From NCBI GenBank assembly GCA_036343635.1, contig JAYYVF010000015.1, forward strand, positions 25,409 through 89,408: a DNA stretch of 64,000 bases, read 5' to 3'. Under the pieces are notes generated by a model that saw only the letters and a program-made list of their open reading frames with translations, was not told the DNA's origin and did not search any database. This DNA is from GCA-2693325 sp036343635 (GTDB taxonomy: Bacteria; Latescibacterota; UBA2968; UBA8231). The translations under genes and the position numbers were made by a program. Below are positions 33,903 to 44,407 of this stretch, in pieces. Within the stretch, counting starts at the first letter, position 1, and every line of letters begins with the position of its first letter.

Positions 33903-36526
33903 ACGATCACAGACTCGTCTAGTTCAAAAATAATGCGCTGTCTAACGATATCCATCATATTATGATCTTCTATTTTTTCACCTACGCGATCAGTTACATA
34001 GAAAGCATCAGAAGCTCGACCAACTACAGTATCGATAAGGGCCATATGAATATCCAAACCTAGTTCGACAAGGGCATGTGTTATTCGATACAACAATCCT
34101 ACATCATCTCGAGCATCAATATCCAGCACAGTATAGTTTCTTGAAGATTGATTATCTATCTCTACTTTCGTCTCATCAAAATGTTCAGGGTGATTACGTT
34201 GTGACCAATTACTACTATGCATTTCAAGTAATTCACGTGCTTTTTTCCCTTTCTCCAGTACATCACTGATTCTATCTACAACGCGCTCTTTTTTCCAATC
34301 ATCTAGTTTTGCCCCACCATCTATATTAGTAACCTGAAAGGTATCTAGAACAATTTGATCACAACTGGTAATAATATCCGCTCGCAAAACATTTAGATCA
34401 TTTACGGCTAAAGCCCCACAAATTTTAGCTAAAACCTGGCGTCGGTCACGCGTGCATATGACTATTTCAGTAAAATCTTCGCGTTCAATAAAATCCACGC
34501 CATAAGCGCGATTTCCATCGAGATCCTGTACCATGTTGATATGCGCCTCTATCTGATTTAATTCGTACGTTGCAGGATATTTTTCTGGCATCTTATTTAC
34601 ATGGGAACGTAACATAGAAATTTGGTTGCTGGACCACTTCCCTTCTACAGTAGCAACGTGCTTTTCTAACAAATCTGTAGAAAGACGTTCATTTTCTTCA
34701 GGTATTATGGCTAAATCTAACTTCACACCAGTTTTGTCATACAACTCCCAAAGCAACGCCGCCTGCCACTCCGTCCAAGCTTCAGGTGAAACAGCAGACA
34801 AGTCCGCGTAGGACAGCAGGTACAATCCGTCCAAATATTCTGTAGCCTTAAATTCCTTAGCAAATTCAACTATCATCTCATCATCTTCTAAATCCCGACG
34901 ACGCGAAATCAATACCATCTCTTGGTGTTTACGAATCAAAAAAACGAACAAATCTCGTTGATCCCCTGGCAAGTCTAGACGCTCCGCTAACTCTTGAGCT
35001 ATTTCAACGCCAGCCGAAATATGATCCGTTCTCCTATATTTCCCAACATCATGCATTAGAACAGAAAAAAACAGAATCGACTTAGGCCCAAAATCTTCAA
35101 AAACATTAGATAATCTTTCTCGTCTGCGTCCCTGCAGAAGTGCTTCAAGATTTCTTATCGCAACTAACGTGTGCTCATCAACTGTGTAAATATGATATGG
35201 ATTAAATTGAACCAAGCAGTTTAACCTACCAAATTCGGGAAGATAGGCATCCAGCACACCCAATTCGTGCATCAAACGCAGTGTCGAAGCTACACGCATT
35301 TTCCCGGAAAGGATTTTGAAAAAAACATCCCGAGCCTCACTTGAACAACGAAAATTTTCATCTATCAAATCCAATGAAAGTTGGACCGCTCGCTTGGCCA
35401 CCTCACCTAGGATCAATTTTTTCCTCTGCAATAAAGAAAAAATTTTCAACATACGAAAAGGGTCCTGCGAAAAATACTCTCGCCCATCCTTTATCACTAT
35501 TTCATTATCAATCGACATCAACCCATGTTCCAGATACATGGTCCGTGCCGACACCCTTCGCTTACGTGTGAACCTTTCAAATGTCAAATTAACTATCTGA
35601 AAAACCGACCGAGCGTTCTGATAATAATCTCGCATAAAGAACTCAACGCCCAGTTCTGTTTCACTGTCTTCATACCCTAAAGCTATAGACACCTGTACCT
35701 TCGCATCCGCATCAAGCACATCCCGCTTTCGACAAAAAATTGCGTGAAGATGAAGACGTATAGACGACAAAAATCGCCAGCATTTTTCTATTGTTTCTAT
35801 GTCGTTCTCTTCTAAAAAATCGGGCCATCTAATCTCATTAGAGCGTGAATTCATTTTGGATTTGATCGCCCATTGCAATGATTGAATATCACGCAGAGCT
35901 CCTGGGCTCTCCTTGATATTCGGTTCCAACAATTGTACTGATGAGTCGTTTTCAATCCGCTGAAAACGCCAGCGATTCAATTTTTCCGGCAAATTGTTAG
36001 GTACATTTAAATATAATTTTTCATAAAAATCCGAAAAAGCCTCCTCGTCACCTACCAAGAGTCTTCCATCCATCATAGCTGTACAAGATTCAATATCCTC
36101 TTTAGCTAATTTCAGTGCCTCCGAAATAGTTCGACTACTATACCCTATATCCAAGTGAAAATCCCACAGAACATGAAGAATTTCTGATATGTAATTATTT
36201 TTAGGGTCATATGATTTTCCCATCAAGAACATTAAATCTACATCAGAATAGAAAGACATCTCCCGTCTCCCAAAACCTCCAACCGCAATCACTGCAATAC
36301 CATTGGCATTTAGGCCAACGGTCCGTTTGAAGACCTCAATTACGACCAAATCCATACATTCAGATAACGATCGCATGACCTCGGGCGAGTCAAAACTTGT
36401 TAATAGTTTCGTCTTCTCAGTTTCATGTACACTAAGAATTAATTCGTGAACCTTTTCGTTCCATTCCGGATTACCCAATCCAGTTATTTCAACTAACTTT
36501 GATGAAATATCAATTTTTTTATTCAA
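33899..36526 (-). CDS. glnD: Bifunctional [protein-PII] uridylyltransferase / uridylyl-removing enzyme
   Basis: An 875-residue nitrogen sensor that adds UMP to PII when glutamine is low and removes it when glutamine is high. Domains in order: nucleotidyltransferase with GGFGRREMSFYSDVDL near residue 95, linker, HD domain (HTLVAIRNLE and LMHDVGKYRR, about residues 440-520), and two ACT domains (FTEIVICTRDRRQVLAKI near 685; YTVLDIDARDDVGLLYRI near 800). Length matches E. coli GlnD. No PII gene is nearby. It is convergent with the LRR gene, with no room for a separate terminator. Confidence 0.95.
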   Translation of the reverse strand: MNKKIDISSKLVEITGLGNPEWNEKVHELILSVHETEKTKLLTSFDSPEVMRSLSECMDLVVIEVFKRTVGLNANGIAVIAVGGFGRREMSFYSDVDLMFLMGKSYDPKNNYISEILHVLWDFHLDIGYSSRTISEALKLAKEDIESCTAMMDGRLLVGDEEAFSDFYEKLYLNVPNNLPEKLNRWRFQRIENDSSVQLLEPNIKESPGALRDIQSLQWAIKSKMNSRSNEIRWPDFLEENDIETIEKCWRFLSSIRLHLHAIFCRKRDVLDADAKVQVSIALGYEDSETELGVEFFMRDYYQNARSVFQIVNLTFERFTRKRRVSARTMYLEHGLMSIDNEIVIKDGREYFSQDPFRMLKIFSLLQRKKLILGEVAKRAVQLSLDLIDENFRCSSEARDVFFKILSGKMRVASTLRLMHELGVLDAYLPEFGRLNCLVQFNPYHIYTVDEHTLVAIRNLEALLQGRRRERLSNVFEDFGPKSILFFSVLMHDVGKYRRTDHISAGVEIAQELAERLDLPGDQRDLFVFLIRKHQEMVLISRRRDLEDDEMIVEFAKEFKATEYLDGLYLLSYADLSAVSPEAWTEWQAALLWELYDKTGVKLDLAIIPEENERLSTDLLEKHVATVEGKWSSNQISMLRSHVNKMPEKYPATYELNQIEAHINMVQDLDGNRAYGVDFIEREDFTEIVICTRDRRQVLAKICGALAVNDLNVLRADIITSCDQIVLDTFQVTNIDGGAKLDDWKKERVVDRISDVLEKGKKARELLEMHSSNWSQRNHPEHFDETKVEIDNQSSRNYTVLDIDARDDVGLLYRITHALVELGLDIHMALIDTVVGRASDAFYVTDRVGEKIEDHNMMDIVRQRIIFELDESVIV

Positions 36527-36906
36527 GAAATTTCCCCGATACTATTGGTTGTAAAAACAACTTTCACCTGGCTCAAAATAATTCGCAACTTAATCAAGAA
36601 ACACCAATCCTAAACATCCTTAAGATATAGAAAAACAATAATTTTGTTTCAAGCCAAATTGTAATTTAAAAACAAACAACAATCCCATATCACAGGCGCA
36701 AGATATGTATCCGTGGGTGACAAACGGTGAATCAAAACAGAGATCACTCTACAGAGAAGCATAATCTAACAAGATATTAACTTAAGATCATTTAAGTCAT
36801 TTTTCTTCAATTGAACACTTCAAGAATGTTGAATTGAATACATTTATCAGTGATATTAAAATCCAAAGTATTTTTTTAAGCTTAATTAAGGTGGAAGACG
36901 AAAATA
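36527..36906. other. AT-rich divergent intergenic region between glnD and hflX
   Basis: About 380 bp, strongly AT-rich. It must hold promoters for both flanking genes. No open frame with a ribosome-binding site, no clear hairpin and no RNA gene was seen. AAGGTGG near 36889 is the likely hflX ribosome-binding site. Confidence 0.45.
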
Positions 36907-38202
36907 TTGGGTAACAATTCAAGTAATCAAGAACGCGCATTACTGATTGGCGTTTCACTCCCGCATATACCTTTGTGGGAGGCAGAGGATTCTCTCGAAG
37001 AATTAGCCCGCTTAGCCGACGCAGCACTTCTCACTACGGTGGAACGAATCATTCAGTCGCGGGATCGCATCGACTCAGCATTTTTCGTTGGCAAAGGAAA
37101 GGTAGAGGAAATAAAGCAAACCTCAAAAAAGGCAGATGTCGATCTATTGATATTTGACAATGATCTTTCGCCCGCACAAATGCGTAATTTAGAAAACAAA
37201 ACTGAAATGCGTGTTTTAGATAGAAGCGCTCTTATTCTGGATATTTTTTCTCGACACGCACGAACCCGTACCGCACAAGTTCAAGTTGAACTTGCACAAC
37301 TCAATTATTTGCTGCCACGACTTACACGGATGTGGACTCACTTATCGCGACAGGCAGGAGGTGGGGCTATCCGAGGTATGGGATCTGCTGGTGTCAGAGG
37401 GCCTGGAGAAACACAATTAGAAACAGATCGGAGAATCATACACCGTCAAATAAACTCTCTTGAAACAAAACTAAAACGCATAAACACACAGATGGCTACT
37501 GGAAGAAAAAGTCGACAGGGCATTTACAGCGTTGCCCTTGTTGGCTACACAAATGCCGGGAAATCAACTTTAATGAAGGCCCTATCCGGTTCGGATGTCT
37601 TAGTAGAAGATCAACTATTTGCAACGTTAGATTCAACAACTCGATCCATACAACTTGCGTCTAAAAATAAAATCTTACTGACTGATACTGTTGGTTTTAT
37701 AAATAGATTACCCCATCATTTATTTGCTTCATTTAGAGCCACATTAGAAGAGGCCGTTGAGGCCGATCTTCTTTTGCATGTTGTAGATCTTAGCTTCGCT
37801 AACTATGAATCACAAATGCGAGCCGTCGAGAAAGTATTAAGAGACCTCAAACTCGAGGACCGACCAACCGTTACTGTTTTCAATAAAATTGACCGAATCC
37901 ACGAGGAAGATGAACAGACCATAATCGACACGTATAACGAACGCGAAAATTCCGTAGCTATTTCAGCGGCTAAAAACATCGGGCTGGAGAAACTCTGCGC
38001 TAAAATTACTGAATTTATGGATGCAGAATTTATCAACTTGTCTTTGCGGATACCTCAATCTGAAGGTCGTCTGCTATCAAGACTACAAGAAAAAAGTGAT
38101 ATTATAATGGAGAATTATGAAAACAACGACGTCATTCTAAAGTTGCGACTGGAGAAATTAATTGCCAAGAAATTGGAGCTCAAACGCTTTTGTGTTGATT
38201 AA
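36907..38202 (+). CDS. hflX: HflX ribosome-associated GTPase
   Basis: A 431-residue GTPase that splits stalled or hibernating 70S ribosomes. The N-terminal HflX domain (FFVGKGKVEEIK, DNDLSPAQMRNLE, RVLDRSALILDIF) is followed by the glycine-rich linker GPGETQLETDRR and the G domain: GYTNAGKST (G1), DTVGF (G3), NKID (G4) and SAAKNIG (G5). The start appears to be TTG 36907 with AAGGTGG upstream, an alternative start codon. Length matches E. coli HflX (about 426). Confidence 0.95.
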   Translation: MGNNSSNQERALLIGVSLPHIPLWEAEDSLEELARLADAALLTTVERIIQSRDRIDSAFFVGKGKVEEIKQTSKKADVDLLIFDNDLSPAQMRNLENKTEMRVLDRSALILDIFSRHARTRTAQVQVELAQLNYLLPRLTRMWTHLSRQAGGGAIRGMGSAGVRGPGETQLETDRRIIHRQINSLETKLKRINTQMATGRKSRQGIYSVALVGYTNAGKSTLMKALSGSDVLVEDQLFATLDSTTRSIQLASKNKILLTDTVGFINRLPHHLFASFRATLEEAVEADLLLHVVDLSFANYESQMRAVEKVLRDLKLEDRPTVTVFNKIDRIHEEDEQTIIDTYNERENSVAISAAKNIGLEKLCAKITEFMDAEFINLSLRIPQSEGRLLSRLQEKSDIIMENYENNDVILKLRLEKLIAKKLELKRFCVD

Positions 38203-38212
38203 TCAAAAATTT

Positions 38213-38815
38213 CTAGCTTTTTAAATAACCCTTTTCAACTGCCTCATCTATCAATTTTTTTGCATATTTCCAAAGTTCGGGCGAGCTATCTGAAATATGA
38301 GCATTGCGCGATATAACTTGATCACGAGTCATCCCATGTCGTCTCCATGCCAAACCATGAGTATGAAAATTAAGTAACATCGGTTGAATTCTATCTAAAG
38401 CAGCAGCGTATTGAGCATCTTCCGTTTTTCTCTCCTCAAATTCATCCCATAATTCCCTGAATTCTAATGCCTGTTCATCTGGTAAAATATTAAAAAGTCT
38501 ATCCGCTGCTTTTTGTTCTCTGGCATCCTTGTCTTTGTAGGAAATCTCATCATAAAGGAAAGTATCACCTGCATCAATTTCCACAATATCATGTATAAGT
38601 AACATTTTCAGTACTCGCAACAGGTCTACTTCTTCGCCTGCGTGCCGAAATAAAAGAACAGCCATCAGACTCAAATGCCATGAGTGCTCTGCATCATTTT
38701 CAGCTCTTCCATCTTTAATTAAGGGAGTTTGTCGGAAAACATGTTTTAATTTGTCCACCTCAATAATAAAATCTATTTGTTTTTCCATATCCTCAGCGGA
38801 CAATTCAACACTCAT
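38213..38815 (-). CDS. HD-domain phosphohydrolase (YfbR/5'-nucleotidase-like)
   Basis: A 200-residue HD-superfamily hydrolase. The metal site is built from His in DAEHSWHLS, HD in LLIHDIVEIDAGD and Asp in LDRIQPML, which is the pattern of YfbR-like deoxynucleotidases and of HD_3 proteins. ATG 38815 overlaps the stop of the giant secreted-protein gene (ATGA), so it is translationally coupled to it. A longer start at 38920 would lie inside that gene and is rejected. The cytoplasmic enzyme is an odd partner for a secreted protein; the coupling may be only economical gene packing. Confidence 0.85.
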   Translation of the reverse strand: MSVELSAEDMEKQIDFIIEVDKLKHVFRQTPLIKDGRAENDAEHSWHLSLMAVLLFRHAGEEVDLLRVLKMLLIHDIVEIDAGDTFLYDEISYKDKDAREQKAADRLFNILPDEQALEFRELWDEFEERKTEDAQYAAALDRIQPMLLNFHTHGLAWRRHGMTRDQVISRNAHISDSSPELWKYAKKLIDEAVEKGYLKS

Positions 38816-41800
38816 TTCTTCATTGTCATTGAACCGAACAGGGCCTCTTGACCGACCTGTACTCGATAAAAATAAACACCCGACCCCACAACAGATCCTG
38901 AGGCGTCTAGTCCATCCCAAAGCACCCTTCGGAATCCGGATTCGACATCCCGCTCAAATATTCGTCGTATCCGCTGACCTAATGTATTGTAAATTTCAAC
39001 CGTCACTGGGACGAACCCCATAGGGGACAATGGCACAGAAAAAGGAATTATTGTAGAAGGGTTGAATGGATTTGGATAATTCTGTTGCAAAGTAAAAACC
39101 TCCGGAAGAGAGGTAGATGAATCCAATCCATGCATTGTCAAATCAACTATAGAATAATCCGAGCGTACAATCTTACCCATTCGTAAATGTAAAGGACTTC
39201 TAATTGTGTTTTGCTTTGAACGAATACGAAGCCTAAGTAATTCACCGTCTCCATTAACCTGCCAATCACGACCATAACGTGCCTGAGCCAAAGAAACAGT
39301 TCCAACACTATGATCTATTCGAGTAAAAACACCCTGGCTATTGCTATCGAAAATCGTACCTGCTTGAACGGGTTCCAGGATAGAAATATAGGCAGGATCA
39401 TAATCCAAAATAACTTCAAATGCGACAGCATCCTGTAGATCACGAGCAAGCAATACAAATTCTAATTCCTTGTCGAGAACCGAACTTATGTCGAGATTGA
39501 CGGGAATTAACTCGACTGAGACATCGGACAATCTGTCAAATGTCGGCTTGAAAACAGGTGGTGCGCCAAACCCAGTGCTATTACTAATATTTGACGTAGC
39601 TAAAGAGAGGTCTTCCACTCCTACCCTTCCATCGTTATTCATGTCTGAACGCGAGAAATTATCTACTGATTTGTTGGTTCCCCAAGCAGCATCAATGGCA
39701 TTAACGTCATCTTCATCCACTTCATTATCTCCTGTCGCATCGCCTCCTCTCAGCAGACGTCCTTCCTGCGGCAACAATCGAGATCTATCACCTCGAATAT
39801 CCGATGCATAAAAACCTTTTCCATCATGTAAATAAATATTTTCACCATGTCTGACAAGGATTGTATCGGTTCGTGCACTCAAATGGCTGGAATCTTTAAC
39901 AACAAGCACATACCGTCCAACCGGTACATGAGAAAGAAACAATGCCCCATCGTCACCTGTCTGAATCTCAATGACATTCTGCGTAGCTGTATGATCATCA
40001 TTTTTACTTAGGAATAAACCATCAAGCAAATCAAAAGTAGCTCCTGGAGCTCGCAAATGTACGTCTAACAACGTCGAATGATTCCCAATACTCTGCGATC
40101 TACCTTCTAACAAAACTGTTCCGGATATAGTCCCTCGTTCTACCGCAACGACTTGCGCACTTTGAACCGACAACCCATTACTGCTACGCAACACACCTGA
40201 TGAACCTACGACTCCAAGACTAGAATCTCCTGAGAAAGCCAACATCTGATTACCACTAAAAGAATTAGATAAAACGACGTTAAAGCGTGCCAGTACTTTT
40301 GGACTTTTGGTATTTCCAACTATTTCACCGCCAACTTTCGTTTTTGTAAACCGCAGTTGGTCATCAACTAATCCATTTTGTGCAATGGTTCCTCCTGCAA
40401 AAACATTTCCCAAATCTGTAAAAGGTGCGTTTGAATTCACAGCAGTAAATAAGGCGCGATTAAAATCTAACACGATACCAATTGATTCGATAGAAGATCC
40501 ATTCGATTGAACCGCAACTTCAAAAGTAAGGGTATCACCTGGAGCTCCAATTACTCTGTTTGGACGAATAGCTAACTGAGGATTGGTATTATTAGATCCT
40601 CCGACAATTAGCCGATTCGATGCCTCGCTAAGCCGCCCCGAAGATCCATCAGAAAAAGTGGCATCACCACTAATAGCTGCATAAATAGAGTAGATGCCTT
40701 CATCCAATACAAAGTCCGAAGTTCCGGTGTTCCAATTTATAGCACTAGCGCTGCTTTCTCGGATATTGTTAATCTGACCAGATGTAGTACCATCATCGCT
40801 ATTAATTATTACGGCCTGCCCATCCGAAACAGCGTCCTCTATATCAACTAAAGATGTGTATCCGGGTCTGTCGGTAGCGTATAACCTGATATAAGCGTCA
40901 TCGGTTCCTTGACCATCATCGACCCAATAACTTTCCCATTCCAACCGAATCACGTCTCCACTATAAATTTCAGGCATTCGGTTTTTTAAAATAATGTGTG
41001 GAGAATGCGAAACCGTAATTGAACCCCCACGCGCTATTATGGTATTTGAACCATCAGAAACTAAGGCATAAACCCATACACGCTCACCATTAGATGGGAT
41101 ATGGTTTGCAGGATTACGGAAATCCCAGGAATAAATATCGTTTACTCCATCGTTGTTTTCTTTAAGTCCTCTAACAATTAAATGTGTATCCGAATCATTT
41201 AAAAATGTCTGCACCGCAACATTGTCCGTTGTCTGGTAATCAGAAACAGCAGGATCGTCGGTCGTAAAATATAAATCAATGTTAGCATCGCTATCTATAT
41301 CATTATCACCTGGCCCTTTTTGCCATTGTATCGAAAAAATCGGTTGAGAGCCACTGTTCACAGACCGCTGTGTATCTACCGATGGTTCGTAAAATGTAAA
41401 GCTAGGAGAATGCCGCAGTTTAAGGGTGGTACTGCTATGACCAACACCAATACTTAAAGAATCCGTTGCAACGGCATAAATGTAATAATCACCTTCCGAT
41501 ACGATCGGATTGGTGACATCCCACGAATATTCATGGTCTCTACTACTTAAAGTAGTAGATCCAGTGACCGGCATCGCCCTGATTCCTGAAAGGCTCTTAC
41601 CGAGGACAAATTGATTATTTGGATACGCACCTTTGATCGAAATAGAAGTTAATCCACTATGAGCCGAATAAAATAACTGAACGGCAGCATCACTGTCGTA
41701 ATCGACGACACTAAAATCGAGGTCATAAGGATTGGATTGGTCTCCGCTCCTGATACCAGTATCTACTATTTCTCCTGATACGACGGGGTCTATTTTCCGG

Positions 41801-44403
41801 ACGATGGGACCATGTCTTATAGTGAGAGCTCCCGAACTGACACTAAAACGGGGAGGATTGATCCCGTCATCTATTACGCCATAGATATAATACTGCCCAC
41901 TATGTACTCCCTGAATTGATGCAAATAAAGCCGATTTTTTTAATTCATCGGGCGGATCATCCCACGTATAAACCTGATTGCTACCTTCAGTAAGATCATC
42001 TGTGCCATATGAATTTACCGTTGTAATATCATTTTCGTCCGCTATCAATGTAGCAAATATTCTAACGTCCTGGACTGAATTTAATGTTGACGCTGGATAC
42101 GCATATAAAGAGATGGACAAACCTCCTCCTACATCATCATCCGCATCAACGGCACTATATTGAATCTGAAAAGTATTATTCGCTACATCTTGATTCCCGT
42201 CAGGTTGACTAATAGAAATGGTGGGAGAAGCATTGCTTGAAACAACATCCACCGATGCACCAATTGAAAAAAAAGATCCTGCTGCTACAAAACTACCTGT
42301 CGGATCATGCCCCACACTCACATTGCTTGACTTACCCGAGTTACTGGTAATCGACTGCAAATTTGTCGTCGAATCACTTCCTAAGACATTTAATTTTACA
42401 AGAAGACCTACTTTGTCATTATCATCGCCCCATTCACTACCACTGCTACTATTTTCATTTATGCGTCCCTCATAGAACTTGTCTGTATCAGAAAGAGTGG
42501 CTCCCACGGATTCCCATTCTCCACTCAAAAAACCATCCGACGAATCGCCTCGCGAACCTATTCCCGATCCACTCTGAGGATCTGCCACATGCACATAAAT
42601 CATATTATCATTTTGCGCATTTGAAATATTTTGGGGATTTACTGGCTTATAATTTAGATAATACTGATGTCCTCCCACCGGCGCCGATTCGTCTTGCCAA
42701 ACGATATCACGCCCCAAAACTTTAAAGTAAGGGTGATGATTAACATTATTTTGACCACTGAATCCAAAACCTTCCTTCAAACCTCCAACAAACGTCATAA
42801 AGATATTTGATGAATCTGGATTCATAGCTAATGAAGGGCTTTGTATATATACGTCTGAAACGGCCAAACCATCCTGCACAGAAGTATCTGAATCATCATC
42901 AACAACTTTTTCGGGCAGAGACCACACCGACCCATTATATCTGGCATAATAAAGATCCTGCTCTCCGGCACCACTATATCCAGCACTAAAAGCGATATGT
43001 AGATCACCGAACGGACTTTTTCGGGCATCTACAACAGCAGAGATACGATCCGTCCATTCCCAATCCAATTCAACTGAATAATTAGTTCCGACTCCCGGAA
43101 AGACCCCGTTCGCACCTTCTCTCCATAATGCTTCATCTCCATTCCACTCAGCACCCGACCCAATAGATCCATCCTCATCATAAAAATTAAAGTGAACCCC
43201 TTCATTGCCACTGCCATCTGCATACTTATATAACGCATATATTCTATCAGGGAATACAGAACGATCCACAACAATGCTTGGGAAATAATATGCTACATCG
43301 GTTTCAATACCAGAGTTGTTTGCCGTTTCGTCAACAAAAGTAGCCAACAATGCTCCATCAGTATTTTGATTCCAACCAGAGTTATTGACCACATTCCACG
43401 TTGCATCCGTAGCTAATCTCTTATGCTCGATCCGATTGTCTGAATCGTTAAAATATACTATATGTAACGCATTATTGTCTCCTATTCCAACATCTACTCC
43501 CGTTCCTCTATCTCCATTGGGCGTTAGACGAACACCTCCCGTCCCAGCTGATCCGGATTCACCCACCTGAAACAGGGAAACTACACCATTTTCATATTTT
43601 GCCTTGGACAACATTATGTCATCCGACCCGCTTCCATTGCTTATACCACGGGCATAACCAATAAAAATTTGGTCGCGATCATCAATTGCCAAACGAGGGA
43701 AACCACAGCTACGACTTTCTACTTTTCCTACTGCTGTATCATTGACCTTTAATGGATTTTGCCAGCTGTTCCCACCATCTTCTGAGTAAGCCAGATATAC
43801 ATTTTGTTTACGTTCCCGATCTCCAGTAGAAATAAAAGCATAGGCGATACGTGGATTCCCACGGCTGTCAACTTCCAAGTCAAGCGTAGAGAATCCTTTG
43901 TCATTACCGTCGGCCTGTAGTCCATGGTGGACAAGACTAACATACCTTGGAGAGTTAAATGTAGCTCCTCCGTCGTCACTTCTGGCATACAACACCTGGT
44001 AAAGAGGGGTACTCCCACCCGTATACGGGTAAGAGCTTCTTGGAGTAGATCCAGTCTGTTCTATCCACGCCATATGTATTCCATTGGGGTCCAACAGATT
44101 ACCCTGTGGCGCCGGACGAGACATGGCTACATCAACATGCATACCATCAGTATCAATACTTCCTACTTGAACACTCCGCTCAACGCTATGAAAATGGCCT
44201 ATCACTGGATAATTATTATTCACCGGCTGATCCAAATCAACGAGTACATTAATCGCTTTACTGACTACGGCATCAGTCGCTACCGTACTATCTTCTCGAG
44301 AAAAAACCACAGGCGTGCGATTTTCAAATGTTGGTTTTGCAGCGTATAGATATGAAGGCCAAATATTTAGTGCAAAAAGCACAAGAATCGATCTATGTTT
44401 CAT
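38812..44403 (-). CDS. Giant secreted protein: BNR-like propeller, Ig-like repeats, dockerin-like loops, FlgD/T9SS-type C-terminus
   Basis: A 1863-residue exported protein. Signal peptide at residues 1-21 (ending LYAAKP). Residues about 80-500 hold sialidase/BNR-type Asp boxes (RSDDGGATF, YSEDGGNSW), suggesting a beta-propeller. A series of beta-sandwich modules follows, with repeated phrases such as SPSFTFYEPS and IDLYFTTDDPAV. Next come a cohesin-like segment near 1300, a carboxypeptidase-regulatory-like segment (GRYVLVVKDSSHLSART) near 1500, and a pair of dockerin-like Ca loops (GDATGDNEVDEDDVNAIDA and DMNNDGRVGVEDL) near 1555-1600. A second cohesin-like segment is followed by the C-terminal YPNPFNPST module (about 1772-1863), the FlgD-like/T9SS type A sorting domain. 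It is a tandem paralogue of the next gene, four bases away. Confidence 0.82.
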   Translation of the reverse strand: MKHRSILVLFALNIWPSYLYAAKPTFENRTPVVFSREDSTVATDAVVSKAINVLVDLDQPVNNNYPVIGHFHSVERSVQVGSIDTDGMHVDVAMSRPAPQGNLLDPNGIHMAWIEQTGSTPRSSYPYTGGSTPLYQVLYARSDDGGATFNSPRYVSLVHHGLQADGNDKGFSTLDLEVDSRGNPRIAYAFISTGDRERKQNVYLAYSEDGGNSWQNPLKVNDTAVGKVESRSCGFPRLAIDDRDQIFIGYARGISNGSGSDDIMLSKAKYENGVVSLFQVGESGSAGTGGVRLTPNGDRGTGVDVGIGDNNALHIVYFNDSDNRIEHKRLATDATWNVVNNSGWNQNTDGALLATFVDETANNSGIETDVAYYFPSIVVDRSVFPDRIYALYKYADGSGNEGVHFNFYDEDGSIGSGAEWNGDEALWREGANGVFPGVGTNYSVELDWEWTDRISAVVDARKSPFGDLHIAFSAGYSGAGEQDLYYARYNGSVWSLPEKVVDDDSDTSVQDGLAVSDVYIQSPSLAMNPDSSNIFMTFVGGLKEGFGFSGQNNVNHHPYFKVLGRDIVWQDESAPVGGHQYYLNYKPVNPQNISNAQNDNMIYVHVADPQSGSGIGSRGDSSDGFLSGEWESVGATLSDTDKFYEGRINENSSSGSEWGDDNDKVGLLVKLNVLGSDSTTNLQSITSNSGKSSNVSVGHDPTGSFVAAGSFFSIGASVDVVSSNASPTISISQPDGNQDVANNTFQIQYSAVDADDDVGGGLSISLYAYPASTLNSVQDVRIFATLIADENDITTVNSYGTDDLTEGSNQVYTWDDPPDELKKSALFASIQGVHSGQYYIYGVIDDGINPPRFSVSSGALTIRHGPIVRKIDPVVSGEIVDTGIRSGDQSNPYDLDFSVVDYDSDAAVQLFYSAHSGLTSISIKGAYPNNQFVLGKSLSGIRAMPVTGSTTLSSRDHEYSWDVTNPIVSEGDYYIYAVATDSLSIGVGHSSTTLKLRHSPSFTFYEPSVDTQRSVNSGSQPIFSIQWQKGPGDNDIDSDANIDLYFTTDDPAVSDYQTTDNVAVQTFLNDSDTHLIVRGLKENNDGVNDIYSWDFRNPANHIPSNGERVWVYALVSDGSNTIIARGGSITVSHSPHIILKNRMPEIYSGDVIRLEWESYWVDDGQGTDDAYIRLYATDRPGYTSLVDIEDAVSDGQAVIINSDDGTTSGQINNIRESSASAINWNTGTSDFVLDEGIYSIYAAISGDATFSDGSSGRLSEASNRLIVGGSNNTNPQLAIRPNRVIGAPGDTLTFEVAVQSNGSSIESIGIVLDFNRALFTAVNSNAPFTDLGNVFAGGTIAQNGLVDDQLRFTKTKVGGEIVGNTKSPKVLARFNVVLSNSFSGNQMLAFSGDSSLGVVGSSGVLRSSNGLSVQSAQVVAVERGTISGTVLLEGRSQSIGNHSTLLDVHLRAPGATFDLLDGLFLSKNDDHTATQNVIEIQTGDDGALFLSHVPVGRYVLVVKDSSHLSARTDTILVRHGENIYLHDGKGFYASDIRGDRSRLLPQEGRLLRGGDATGDNEVDEDDVNAIDAAWGTNKSVDNFSRSDMNNDGRVGVEDLSLATSNISNSTGFGAPPVFKPTFDRLSDVSVELIPVNLDISSVLDKELEFVLLARDLQDAVAFEVILDYDPAYISILEPVQAGTIFDSNSQGVFTRIDHSVGTVSLAQARYGRDWQVNGDGELLRLRIRSKQNTIRSPLHLRMGKIVRSDYSIVDLTMHGLDSSTSLPEVFTLQQNYPNPFNPSTIIPFSVPLSPMGFVPVTVEIYNTLGQRIRRIFERDVESGFRRVLWDGLDASGSVVGSGVYFYRVQVGQEALFGSMTMKK

Positions 44404-44407
44404 TTCT

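Noticed and set aside
38816..38920. Longer start for the HD-domain gene
   Set aside because: It would lie inside the giant secreted-protein gene and add a cysteine-rich leader not seen in the family; ATG 38815 is coupled to the stop of that gene.
41978..42725. Plus-strand open frames inside the giant secreted-protein gene
   Set aside because: They are antisense to a long, clearly coding frame with repeated domains, and lack ribosome-binding sites.
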